From assembly GCA_016935715.1 (NCBI GenBank), contig JAFGQJ010000158.1, positions 1 to 11,580 of the forward strand: 11,580 nt of DNA. Direction: 5' to 3'. Under the pieces are notes generated by a model. That model did not search any database. It had not been told where the DNA came from and was given only the letters and a program-made list of their open reading frames with translations. Positions 1-7,069 of the stretch are shown piece by piece. Origin of the DNA: Spirochaetales bacterium (lineage in GTDB: Bacteria > Spirochaetota > Spirochaetia > SZUA-6 > DRHE01). A program made the translations under genes and the position numbers. Positions within the stretch are counted from its first letter, which is position 1. Each line of letters starts with the position of its first letter.

Positions 1-777
1 CGACTCCCGGCGGCCGATGGAGTAGCGGCTGATTCCACCGTTCCATGTACCGATCCAGAGGTCGTCCCCGTCGACCCTCAGCGCCGAGATATTGGCGTCG
101 TTCAATCCGAACTGCTCGGGTGACAGGGTGCTCCAGCTCAAACGCCTGGAAAGCCTCTGCACGAGGCCGGTGTTTTCGAGCTGCAGCGCCTGCCAGTTCT
201 GCGCTTCCCGCGCATGCGCCAGGAAGACCCGGGCCGTCTCGACGTCGGCCCGGCCGTAAAAGGCGATCTCCGCCAGGCGGAGCCACACCCGCGCCTCGGG
301 CGGGTGCGCGGAGCGATTTACCGCCTCCAGGTAGGATCGATAGGCGTGCTCGAGATCGCCCGCTTCATAGCTCATATCGGCCAGCAGGAGCCAGGCTTCG
401 CGCGCCTGCTCCGGATCCAGATGCAAGGATCCGCCTTCCACCGTTTTTTTCAGGTAGAAGGCCGCCAGAGCGGCGTCCCCCTGAGCCAGGGCTATGCGCG
501 CCTGCAGCAGCTGTATTTCGGGATTGGCGGGGTCGGAGATATCCCGCAGGATCTCTCGCGAGATCTCGTAGCGGCCCTCATGGAAATGCTCGAGGGCTGC
601 AGCAAGCCTTCGCTGCAGGATCTGCGTTTCAGAGGAGACGGCCGGGGCGGCTTCATCGGCCCTGCTGCCCGCATCCTCCGGAGGGGAAGGCGGAGCCGGC
701 GGGGCGCTGCGGCATCCGGACAGGCATATGAACAGGCACAGGACCAGGACGGGGTTGATCCGCAGTCGGCCTGTCAT
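1..777 (-). CDS. TPR-repeat lipoprotein with a propeller-type repeat, C-terminus outside window
   Basis: This frame is open from an ATG at 777 to the left window edge, giving 259 visible residues of a longer protein. The N-terminus is a lipoprotein signal peptide: basic residues (R4, R6), a hydrophobic stretch, then the lipobox LSGC with the acylated Cys at 22. A Pro-rich linker follows. Residues about 40-190 are Ala/Leu/Glu-rich helical repeats resembling tetratricopeptide repeats, for example around GDLEHAYRSYLEA. Near the cut end, the stretch containing ISALRVDGDDLWIGTWNGG matches the two-component-regulator propeller (Reg_prop) repeat pattern. The predicted product is therefore a membrane-anchored periplasmic or surface protein with a helical repeat followed by a beta-propeller. 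Its start codon overlaps the dut stop as ATGA, so it is probably translated by coupling; a modest AGGG lies just upstream. The function is unknown. The signal peptide is clear, the TPR call is moderate, and the propeller call rests on one repeat. Confidence 0.8.
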   Translation of the reverse strand, partial: MTGRLRINPVLVLCLFICLSGCRSAPPAPPSPPEDAGSRADEAAPAVSSETQILQRRLAAALEHFHEGRYEISREILRDISDPANPEIQLLQARIALAQGDAALAAFYLKKTVEGGSLHLDPEQAREAWLLLADMSYEAGDLEHAYRSYLEAVNRSAHPPEARVWLRLAEIAFYGRADVETARVFLAHAREAQNWQALQLENTGLVQRLSRRLSWSTLSPEQFGLNDANISALRVDGDDLWIGTWNGGISRYSIGRRES

Positions 778-1226
778 GATCCCTGCGTACCCGTGGACCC
801 GAAGCCCCCCGCCCCGCGGCGGCTGCCGCCGAGCCGCTGCTGCAGCCGGAAATCCGCCTGGACCACGGGAGCGAAGACGATCTGGGCGATTCGCGTTCCC
901 CTGGATACCGGGAAGGGCCGGCTGCCCCGGTTCACGAGGATCACCTGGATCTCCCCCCTGTAATCGGAATCGATGGTGCCCGGTGTGTTCAGGACCGTGA
1001 TCCCGTGCTCCAGGCTGAGCCCCGAGCGGGGCCGTACCTGGGCCTCGTACCCCTCGGGTATCTCGAGGCGAATTCCCGTCGGGATGCGTTCATATGCTCC
1101 CGGCTGGATGATGATCCGCCGGCCGGGGGGGACATCGGCGCACAGATCCGCCCCGGAGGAGCCCGGAGACTGGTAGCGGGGCAGCAGCTCGGGGGAGGAG
1201 GCGGTGCAGGAGACCTGTATTTTCAT
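774..1226 (-). CDS. dut: deoxyuridine 5'-triphosphate nucleotidohydrolase (dUTPase)
   Basis: The enzyme hydrolyses dUTP to dUMP and pyrophosphate in the cytoplasm, keeping uracil out of DNA and supplying dUMP for thymidylate synthesis. The 150-residue length is typical of trimeric dUTPases. All five family motifs are present in order: motif I PGSSGADLCA (21-30), motif II RPRSGLSLEHGI (65-76), motif III GTIDSDYRGEI (83-93) with the catalytic Asp at 86, motif IV RGTRIAQIVFAP (109-120), and the C-terminal P-loop-like motif V RGAGGFGSTGT (137-147), which closes over the substrate. The ATG directly abuts the stop of the upstream peptidase gene (TAG then ATG) with no clear Shine-Dalgarno sequence, so translation probably depends on coupling. 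Its own stop overlaps the next start by ATGA. Nothing suggests loss of function. Confidence 0.97.
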   Translation of the reverse strand: MKIQVSCTASSPELLPRYQSPGSSGADLCADVPPGRRIIIQPGAYERIPTGIRLEIPEGYEAQVRPRSGLSLEHGITVLNTPGTIDSDYRGEIQVILVNRGSRPFPVSRGTRIAQIVFAPVVQADFRLQQRLGGSRRGAGGFGSTGTQGS

Positions 1227-2486
1227 CTAAAAGGAGTAGCCGGCGCGCGGCAGGCGTTTGATCTTGCGGCTACCGTAGGCCAGGAAGTTGAACTGCTCCG
1301 GGCGGATCCGCTTCTCTATGATGGACAGGATGTCGTCCCGTCCCACCTCCGCCAGCAGCTCCAGGGAGGTGTCATACTCCACTACCCTGCCGGTCAGGTG
1401 ATACTGGCGAAACAACCGCTTCATCCTGTTTTCCATGTCCTCACGCGCCAGGATCATATTGCCGCGGAGCTGGCTCTTGGCATCCTGGATCTCTCCCAGC
1501 GTCGGGGGCTCTTCGTGCAGCCGGGCCAGTTCCGTGTTGATCTCTTCGACCAGCTTCGCGACCAGGGAGGGAACCGTGTTGGCGTATATCGTCCACAGGG
1601 AAACGTCGGTGAAGTACGTGCGGAAGGAGGACACGGAATAGCACAGGCCCTGGTCTTCCCGAAGCCGCTGGAACAGCCGGGAGCTCATGGACTCTCCGAA
1701 CAGTGTGTTGAAGACCAGATCCTGATAGTACTCCCCGAGCCGGGAGGAGGAGGCGTAGGTGGTTCCCGTGTACAGGTGCACCTGTTCGAACTTGTCCGGG
1801 ACCGTCTTCCAGTGAACGCTGGCAGCGGGAAGGCTGCGTGGAACCGGAGGCTGCCTGCGGCCGTTTGATGCAAAAGCGGCTTCCAGCAGGACCCACAGCC
1901 TTTCCGGATCGATCTTTCCGCTCACCGTTATCACCGTGGACGCCGGGGCGTAGCGTCGTTTGTAGAACGCGTACAGACGCTGTTTATCGATCGCTTCGAT
2001 CTGGCGAACCTCACCGGTGATCTTGCGTGAAATGGGATGTCCGTTCCAGAGATTCTCCAGGTAGATCTGCTGGCCTTTTTCTTCGGGGTTGTCCTCGATG
2101 GTTTTGATTTCGTTGATGATGACCGACTTCTCCTTCTGCAGCTCCTGTTCGTCCAGGACACTGGAGAAGTACATGTCGGAGAGCACGTCCACGGCCAGCT
2201 CTATGTGTTCTCCCGGAAGGGTGCAGTAGAAGCAGGTCACCTCCTTTTCCGTGAAGGCGTTTAGGTACCCCCCCACCCGTTCCACCGCCTGGGCTATCTG
2301 GTAGGCGCTTCGTTTCGCCGTACCCTTGAAGAGCATGTGTTCGAGGAAATGAGTGTATCCGGCCTCCCCCTCATCCTCGTCGCGGGAGCCGCTCAGCTGC
2401 CAGATGCCTATGGAGGCGACTTCAGTGTTTTCCGCGGTCTCCAGGATGATGCGGGCGCCGCTGTCCAGCTCGATCGACTGGATCAA
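1227..2486 (-). CDS. M16 family zinc metallopeptidase (processing-peptidase-like)
   Basis: This is a predicted zinc-dependent endopeptidase of the insulinase/processing-peptidase family, subfamily M16B, 419 residues long. The inverted zinc motif HFLEH lies at residues 46-50 (H46 and H50 bind zinc, E49 is the catalytic base), with the distal zinc ligand probably E126 in the INEI segment, at the expected spacing of about 75. The second half carries the family R/Y region around GLCYSV. No signal peptide is visible, so it is probably cytoplasmic. I chose a TTG start at 2486. It follows a GGAG sequence by six bases, lies two bases past the pnp stop, and gives the usual family N-terminus (IQSIELDSG). 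An ATG farther upstream in the same frame (2846) would read through the end of pnp out of its frame and give low-complexity residues. Firmicutes also keep an M16 gene (ymxG/mlpA) near pnp. The substrate is unknown. Confidence 0.93.
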   Translation of the reverse strand: MIQSIELDSGARIILETAENTEVASIGIWQLSGSRDEDEGEAGYTHFLEHMLFKGTAKRSAYQIAQAVERVGGYLNAFTEKEVTCFYCTLPGEHIELAVDVLSDMYFSSVLDEQELQKEKSVIINEIKTIEDNPEEKGQQIYLENLWNGHPISRKITGEVRQIEAIDKQRLYAFYKRRYAPASTVITVSGKIDPERLWVLLEAAFASNGRRQPPVPRSLPAASVHWKTVPDKFEQVHLYTGTTYASSSRLGEYYQDLVFNTLFGESMSSRLFQRLREDQGLCYSVSSFRTYFTDVSLWTIYANTVPSLVAKLVEEINTELARLHEEPPTLGEIQDAKSQLRGNMILAREDMENRMKRLFRQYHLTGRVVEYDTSLELLAEVGRDDILSIIEKRIRPEQFNFLAYGSRKIKRLPRAGYSF

Positions 2487-2496
2487 TCCTATCTCC
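2484..2496 (-). promoter_or_regulatory. ribosome binding site and TTG start of the M16 peptidase
   Basis: On the minus strand the sequence reads GGAG, six bases, then TTG. The GGAG lies inside the last codons of pnp and the pnp stop (TAG, 2491-2489) falls in the spacer. This arrangement fixes the peptidase start at the TTG rather than at any ATG buried inside pnp, and it favours re-initiation by ribosomes finishing pnp. Confidence 0.7.
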
Positions 2497-4714
2497 GCCT
2501 GGGTCTGTCCTCGTGCCTGCCGGATCGATCCGAGCGGTCCCGGCTTCGGGATCTTCCCGAGTCGCGCCCGTCCCCCGGTCGCTGGCCGGCTCCCGGCCGG
2601 TAGCTCGGACGGGAATCCGAGCGGCTGCGCGCCTCGGTGTTCTCGATCATGCTCAGGTTCATCCGACCCATCCGATCGATCTCGAACAGTTTTACCTTGA
2701 CCTCCTGACCCTCCTGGACCACGTCCTCTACACTGCGCACGTGCTCGTCGGACAGCCGGGAGATGTGCACCAGGCCTTCCTTTCCGGGCAGAAATTCCAC
2801 GAAAGCCCCGAAATCCATGATCCGCCGCACCGTTCCGTTGTACCACCTGCCCACTTCCGGTTCTTCGACCAGCCCCCTTATCGCCGCCTCGGCTTCTTCG
2901 GCCATGGTCTTTTCCCGGGAGTAGATCGTCACCATCCCGTCATTTTCCACGTTGATGGTGGCGCCGGTCCTTTCGGTGATGCCCTTGATGGTTTTGCCCC
3001 CGGGGCCGATCACCGCACCGATCTTGTCCGGATCGATCTTGAAGTTGATGATCTTGGGGGCGAACTCGGAGATGCTGTCCCGCGGCTCGGCTATGGTCTC
3101 GTTCATCACCTTGAGGATGTGAAGCCTTCCTTCCCGGGCCTGCCTGAGGGCTTCGGACATGATTGCGGCATCCACGCCGGTGATCTTGATATCCATCTGG
3201 AATCCGGTGATGCCGTCGGCCGTGCCGGCGACCTTGAAATCCATGTCACCGAGGTGGTCCTCTTCGCCCAGAATGTCGCTGAGTACCACGTAGCGGTCCT
3301 CCTCCTGCACGAGCCCCATGGCGATCCCGGCCACTGACTTGCGGATCGGCACTCCCGCGTTCAGCAGGCAGAGGGCGCCGCCGCAAACGGTGGCCATGGA
3401 GGAGGAGCCGTTGGATTCCAGTATCTCCGACACCAGGCGGATCGTATAGGGAAACTCCTCCTTGCTCGGGATAACCGCGCTCAACGACCTTTCGGCCAGG
3501 TGGCCGTGCCCGATCGCCCGCCTGTTCGGTCCCAGTCTGCCCGTCTCACCGACGGAGAAGGGGGGAAAGTTGTAGTGCAGCATGAAGGCCTTGCGGGCGT
3601 CTCCCTCGATATCGTCCAGCATCTGCTCGTCGAACACCGTCCCCAGGGTCGTGACCGCCAGCGCCTGGGTTTCCCCGCGGGTGAACAGCGCCGACCCGTG
3701 GGTACGGGCCAGTACGTCCACCTCGCAGCTGATCGGCCGGATCTCCGTCGGCCCGCGGCCGTCGGTGCGCACCTTGCGATCCAGTATGGATCGTCGCACC
3801 GTAGTGTATTCCAGCTCCTCCAGCAGCTCCTTGACCTGCCTGAGCTGCTGTTCCTCGGCCGTCTCCCCGAGCCGCTCGCGAGCCTGGTCGTGGATCGCCT
3901 GGATCGCCGCGCTTCGCTCCATCTTTCCGCGCACGAAGCAGGCTTCCTCCATCTTCGGGGTGGCCCATTCCAGCAACTGCTCCCTGATCGAAGCATCCAG
4001 AGTATCTTCGGCGACCTGGGAGATATCGATCTTCTTCTTCCCCACAGTCTCGGCCAGCTCGAGCTGAATGCGGCAGAGCTCTTTGATCCACTTGTGAGCC
4101 TCTTCGATCGCCTGGACCATGACCTCTTCGCTTACCTCGGCGGCTCCGCCCTCCACCATGGTAATGCCGTCACTGGTTCCCGCCACGACGATGTCCAGGC
4201 GGCTTTCCTCGATCTGGTCGTAGGTCGGATTCACGATGAACTGATCGTCCAGGTAGCCGATACGAACCGCTCCGATCGGACCATCGAAGGGGATGTCGGA
4301 TATCGTGACCGCCGCCGAGGCGGCGACCATGGCGATTACGTCCGGCGGATTGATCTGATCCGTCGACACGACCGTCGGAACGATCTGTATTTCCCGCTTG
4401 AATTTTTTCGAAAACAGCGGGCGAAGGGGCCGGTCGATCAGCCGGGAGACCAGTATCTCCTTGTCTTTCGGACGCCCTTCCCTTTTGATGAACCCGCCGG
4501 GGATTTTTCCGGCAGCGTAGTACTTCTCGTTGTACTCCACCTGCAGCGGTATGAAGTCGAGGTTTTCGCGATCCTGAGCTGAGCAGCAGGCGGTAGCCAA
4601 CACTGCGGAACCCGCGCAACGCCCGAACACGGCGCCATTGGCCTGTCTGGCGATTTTGCCGGTCTCCAGGATCAGGTCTTCCTCGCCTATCTTTATTTTA
4701 ACCTGATGAACCAT
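2489..4714 (-). CDS. pnp: polynucleotide phosphorylase
   Basis: PNPase is a trimeric 3'-to-5' phosphorolytic exoribonuclease that releases nucleoside diphosphates, and it is a main enzyme of mRNA turnover. The 741 residues show the full domain order: first RNase PH-like domain (about 1-215), helical linker (about 240-305), second RNase PH domain (about 310-545), KH domain (about 553-615) with the GPGG loop at 570-573, and S1 domain (about 622-690). Active-site features are visible: the phosphate-binding SSSM (437-440) and the acidic residues D486 and D492 in the DHLGDMDF segment. After the S1 domain comes a tail of about 50 residues rich in Arg, Ser, Asp and Gly, probably disordered. An AAGGA lies seven bases before the ATG. 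The gene follows rpsO by 43 nt, the same neighbour as in E. coli and B. subtilis. Confidence 0.98.
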   Translation of the reverse strand: MVHQVKIKIGEEDLILETGKIARQANGAVFGRCAGSAVLATACCSAQDRENLDFIPLQVEYNEKYYAAGKIPGGFIKREGRPKDKEILVSRLIDRPLRPLFSKKFKREIQIVPTVVSTDQINPPDVIAMVAASAAVTISDIPFDGPIGAVRIGYLDDQFIVNPTYDQIEESRLDIVVAGTSDGITMVEGGAAEVSEEVMVQAIEEAHKWIKELCRIQLELAETVGKKKIDISQVAEDTLDASIREQLLEWATPKMEEACFVRGKMERSAAIQAIHDQARERLGETAEEQQLRQVKELLEELEYTTVRRSILDRKVRTDGRGPTEIRPISCEVDVLARTHGSALFTRGETQALAVTTLGTVFDEQMLDDIEGDARKAFMLHYNFPPFSVGETGRLGPNRRAIGHGHLAERSLSAVIPSKEEFPYTIRLVSEILESNGSSSMATVCGGALCLLNAGVPIRKSVAGIAMGLVQEEDRYVVLSDILGEEDHLGDMDFKVAGTADGITGFQMDIKITGVDAAIMSEALRQAREGRLHILKVMNETIAEPRDSISEFAPKIINFKIDPDKIGAVIGPGGKTIKGITERTGATINVENDGMVTIYSREKTMAEEAEAAIRGLVEEPEVGRWYNGTVRRIMDFGAFVEFLPGKEGLVHISRLSDEHVRSVEDVVQEGQEVKVKLFEIDRMGRMNLSMIENTEARSRSDSRPSYRPGAGQRPGDGRDSGRSRSRDRSDRSGRHEDRPRRR

Positions 4715-4752
4715 TGATTTTTCCTTGTTTGATTTCGTTTATTTTCGCCTTG

Positions 4753-4768
4753 TGCGCTTATTTGCGCA
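4753..4768 (-). other. short hairpin spanning the rpsO stop codon
   Basis: The mRNA strand reads TGCGC, AAATAA, GCGCA: a five-base-pair perfect stem with a six-base loop that contains the rpsO stop codon TAA. No run of U follows, so it is not an intrinsic terminator. It sits at the position where other bacteria process or attenuate rpsO-pnp mRNA, but whether it forms or matters is unknown. A stem this short can arise by chance. Confidence 0.3.
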
Positions 4769-5027
4769 GTGAAAGCCGCTCCAGGATCTCCCGATACTTC
4801 CCGATATCCCTGCGTTTCAGGTAATTGAGAAGCTTGCGCCTCTGGCCTACCATCTTCAGCAAACCCCGCCGGGAACTGTGGTCCTTGGGATTGGCCTTGA
4901 AATGCCCGGTAAGATCCTCTATTCTGCGCGTCAGCAGTGCGATCTGAACCTCGGCGGAACCCGTATCCTTATCGGTCCTGCCAAACTCCTTGACCACATT
5001 CTGTTTGTTGTCCTTGGTCAACGACAT
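4758..5027 (-). CDS. rpsO: 30S ribosomal protein S15
   Basis: S15 is an early-binding protein of the 30S subunit. It contacts the three-way junction of the central domain of 16S rRNA and also takes part in the bridge to the 50S subunit. The 89-residue product has the family signature throughout: TGSAEVQIALLTRRI near the N-terminus, then DHSSRRGLLKMVGQRRKLL and NYLKRRD. The start chosen is the ATG at 5027, preceded by a strong AAGGAGG five bases upstream; this gives the standard S15 N-terminus (MSLT). An in-frame ATG six codons earlier would place the Shine-Dalgarno sequence inside the gene. It follows ribF by 14 nt and precedes pnp by 43 nt. In several bacteria S15 represses its own mRNA; a stem in the end of ribF is a candidate site here. 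Confidence 0.98.
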   Translation of the reverse strand: MSLTKDNKQNVVKEFGRTDKDTGSAEVQIALLTRRIEDLTGHFKANPKDHSSRRGLLKMVGQRRKLLNYLKRRDIGKYREILERLSLRK

Positions 5028-5038
5028 CGTTGCCTCCT
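5025..5038 (-). promoter_or_regulatory. strong Shine-Dalgarno of rpsO
   Basis: The minus strand reads AAGGAGG, CAACG, ATG. The seven-base anti-16S match, the strongest in the window together with that of nusA, decides the rpsO start at 5027. It lies just after the ribF stop (TGA, 5044-5042). Confidence 0.85.
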
Positions 5039-5041
5039 TGA

Positions 5042-5836
5042 TCATATTCGCTCATATTCCAAGAATCGTATTTCTGTTTCCGTTCCGGCAAAATCTTTTT
5101 GCCAGGATAGTTGTCGCTTCCCGACCGCGAGAACACCCGAAAACTCGCGGTTTTCTGTGTGGAAGCACACCCGGTACTCACCGGGCTGAGGGAGAACCTG
5201 CTCGATTGAACCCCTCTGCACCGACGAGGTGCCCTGCCTCCTTTCTATCGACACGCCCCGAAGATCCAGACGGAAGTCATCCTTCATCATGTCCTTCACC
5301 TCGTGGAAACGGCCGCGGCGAATCAGCTCCCGGATCCTCGAGCTGCTGACGGCCTCCGGTCCGTACTGGGTCGCCGGAACGATTTCCAGCTCGGTCCCGG
5401 ATCCGTCCAGGATCTCGACCAGTTCCCGTGGATTCGTATCCCTTCGCTGACCCATGTGGAAATTATAGCCGACGACGAGCTTCTTGAGGTCCAGACGGCT
5501 CGCCAGGAGGTTCAAAAAACTCCTCCCCGTCAGTTTACTAATTTCGGGAGAAAAGTCAATCAGGACCACCAGGGCGATCCCCAGACTCTCCAGCTTCTCG
5601 ATCTTCTGTGCCGGGCTGAGGATGGTGCCCACGAACGGACGGCTGCCCAGTACTTTCGCCGGGTTGCTGGTGAACGTGCAGACCGCAGCGATCGCCCCGC
5701 AGTCGTTGTCCACGACCCCGTGGATCAGCCTCTGATGGCCCACGTGCAGGCTGTCGAATGTGCCTATCGTGAGCGCGACCGGCAAGGGCGGTCCTTTTTC
5801 CGCCGATAAATCTCTCCAACCGACAACGCGAATCAT
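5042..5836 (-). CDS. ribF: RibF-type FAD synthase (FMN adenylyltransferase), riboflavin-kinase domain degenerate
   Basis: Standard bacterial RibF makes FMN from riboflavin (C-terminal kinase) and then FAD from FMN (N-terminal adenylyltransferase). The adenylyltransferase half is intact: the nucleotidyltransferase motif GTFDSLHVGHQ (25-35) with His31 and His34, CTFTSNPAKVL (53-63), GYNFHMGQRRDTNP (123-136), and SSSRIRELI (164-172). The second half is only about 80 residues and lacks the GRxLGFPTAN signature that binds ATP/Mg in riboflavin kinases. Traces such as PGEYRV and GVLAVGK suggest an eroded or divergent kinase barrel. At 264 residues it is some 45 shorter than E. coli RibF. The ATG at 5836 is seven bases after the truB stop with only a weak Shine-Dalgarno; longer reading would enter truB out of frame. 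FAD synthase activity is likely and kinase activity doubtful. Confidence 0.9.
   Translation of the reverse strand: MIRVVGWRDLSAEKGPPLPVALTIGTFDSLHVGHQRLIHGVVDNDCGAIAAVCTFTSNPAKVLGSRPFVGTILSPAQKIEKLESLGIALVVLIDFSPEISKLTGRSFLNLLASRLDLKKLVVGYNFHMGQRRDTNPRELVEILDGSGTELEIVPATQYGPEAVSSSRIRELIRRGRFHEVKDMMKDDFRLDLRGVSIERRQGTSSVQRGSIEQVLPQPGEYRVCFHTENREFSGVLAVGKRQLSWQKDFAGTETEIRFLEYERI
5085..5105 (-). other. stable hairpin in the 3' end of ribF, upstream of rpsO
   Basis: On the mRNA strand CTGGCAAAA and TTTTGCCGG pair around an AGA loop: nine base pairs including one U-G wobble next to G-C pairs. It ends about 58 nt before the rpsO start. The U run lies inside the stem, so this is not a terminator. 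It is within coding sequence (ribF residues about 244-251). A role in rpsO control is conjecture. Confidence 0.4.
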
Positions 5837-5843
5837 CTGAAGC

Positions 5844-6722
5844 TCACAACACCACCTTGTAGCGATACTCGCCCCGGTCCCGAACAGCCACCGCCAAGAG
5901 GTCGCCCCGGGAATCCAGCAGTGCAAACATGCCGTCCCGTCCTGGTTCACGGGTGAAGAACCCGCCTCTCGGCTTCTGCCCGTTGCGTACTCGGGATACC
6001 GACTCGTCCAGGATCGTGAGAGGTGTAATCCCTTCGAGCCTGGACAAACGCTCCGGGGAACCGGCCAGCGCCCCGGCAGACGACGCAGCCGAGAAGGCAT
6101 CCGGATGAAGTGCTTCCTCCACCCGATAGGGTCCCACCCGCAGCCGGCGCAGATCCTTCAGGTGCGCACAGGAGCCGGCCAGCCTGCCCAGATCCCGTGC
6201 CAAGGCTCTAACGTAGGTGCCCTTGGAACACTCCACCTCGATCTCGAGCTCGGGAGCACGGTAGTCCAGAACATCGATCCGGTACACCGCCACCCGCCGG
6301 GGCGTCAGGCCGGGATCACCGCCGGAGCGGGCGATGCGGTAGGCCCTCTCTCCGTCGACGTGCACCGCCGAATATGCCGGCGGCACCTGCTCGATCTCTC
6401 CAGTCAGCATGCCCGCAGCCAGATCGATGCTCCGCCGATCAGGTACCGGTCCTCGTTCCACGATCTGCCCTTCGCGGTCCAGGGTGTCCGTTCTCCTGCC
6501 CAGAATGATCACAGCCCTGTAGGCCTTGTCCAGTCCGGAGAACAGATCGGCCAGCCGGGTGTACCTGCCGATCAGCACGACCAGCAGCCCGGTGGCGAAT
6601 TTGTCCAGGGTACCGGTGTGCCCGATTCGCCGTGTTCCCAAAGAGCGCTTCAGCGGTTGGAGCGCGGAAAAGGAGGTCATCCCTGCGGGCTTGTCCAGCA
6701 GGGTCAAGCCGTCAACGCTCAA
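5844..6722 (-). CDS. truB: tRNA pseudouridine(55) synthase
   Basis: TruB converts uridine 55 in the T-loop of tRNAs to pseudouridine and also acts as a tRNA-folding chaperone. The 292-residue product carries the family motifs in order: LLDKPAGMTS (8-17), GHTGTLDKFATGLL (34-47) with the catalytic Asp at 40, LGRRTDTLDREG, QVPPAYSAVHVDGERAYRIAR, and CSKGTYVRALARDLG. Residues KF follow the catalytic GTLD where PL or PE is more common. The last 60 or so residues are the variable C-terminal part. The best start is TTG at 6722, which overlaps the rbfA stop (TTGA), so translation is probably coupled; an AAGGGA lies rather far upstream. A second TTG five codons later would trim only the first residues. 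The ribF start follows seven bases after the stop. Confidence 0.97.
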   Translation of the reverse strand: MSVDGLTLLDKPAGMTSFSALQPLKRSLGTRRIGHTGTLDKFATGLLVVLIGRYTRLADLFSGLDKAYRAVIILGRRTDTLDREGQIVERGPVPDRRSIDLAAGMLTGEIEQVPPAYSAVHVDGERAYRIARSGGDPGLTPRRVAVYRIDVLDYRAPELEIEVECSKGTYVRALARDLGRLAGSCAHLKDLRRLRVGPYRVEEALHPDAFSAASSAGALAGSPERLSRLEGITPLTILDESVSRVRNGQKPRGGFFTREPGRDGMFALLDSRGDLLAVAVRDRGEYRYKVVL

Positions 6723-7069
6723 AGCGAGTTGAGATCCCTTATCTTGTTGGTCAGGCGCACACCGCGCTCGATCGAATCGTCGGCCAGGAATCTCAAGCTC
6801 GGGATGATGCGCAGACGGATCGCCTTCTTCAGTTTGGCGTGAATGAAACCCGAGGCGTGATTGAGCGCTTCGACGCTCTGCTTCCTTGCATCAGCCTCGC
6901 CGTACAGTGAAACGTATACCTTGGCGTAGTGCAGATCGCGGGAAACCTCCACGTCGGTGATCGTGGTCATCGGTGCCAGGCGGGGATCTTTGATCACTCC
7001 TCGGCTGATGAGACCGCTGATTTCCTCTTTGAGGAGGCTCTCAACCTTCCTCAGCCTTACTTCCGCCAT
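6719..7069 (-). CDS. rbfA: ribosome-binding factor A
   Basis: RbfA is a small KH-type protein that binds the pre-30S subunit near helix 1 and the decoding centre and helps late 16S rRNA maturation, notably in the cold. The product is 116 residues, the normal size. Diagnostic stretches are KDPRL (28-32), TTITDVEVSRDLHYAKVYVS (35-54), and IPSLRFLADDSIERG in the C-terminal half. The gene begins 29 bases inside the end of infB and ends by overlapping the truB start (TTGA), so its translation is tied to both neighbours. Only a weak GTGAG precedes the ATG, as expected for a coupled start. RimP, encoded at the head of the same cluster, acts in the same maturation pathway. Confidence 0.97.
   Translation of the reverse strand: MAEVRLRKVESLLKEEISGLISRGVIKDPRLAPMTTITDVEVSRDLHYAKVYVSLYGEADARKQSVEALNHASGFIHAKLKKAIRLRIIPSLRFLADDSIERGVRLTNKIRDLNSL

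Noticed and set aside
1005..1868. Plus-strand open frames opposite dut and the peptidase
   Set aside because: These are shadows of genes with intact catalytic motifs on the other strand.
2487..2846. Longer N-terminus for the M16 peptidase starting at an ATG inside pnp
   Set aside because: The extra 120 residues are Gly/Arg-rich and unlike the family, and they overlap the pnp S1 domain and tail in another frame. The TTG at 2486 has a proper Shine-Dalgarno.
3500..4582. A 360-codon plus-strand open frame opposite pnp
   Set aside because: It is antisense to well-conserved PNPase domains, with no recognisable motif and no sign of its own promoter or ribosome binding site.
5037..5044. TATGAT just before rpsO as an internal -10 box
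   Set aside because: No acceptable -35 box lies 16-18 bases upstream, and the start site would fall in the rpsO ribosome binding site.
5837..6100. Longer N-terminus for RibF reaching into truB
   Set aside because: The extension has no similarity to RibF, and the ATG at 5836 gives the standard distance to the GTFDxxHxGH motif.
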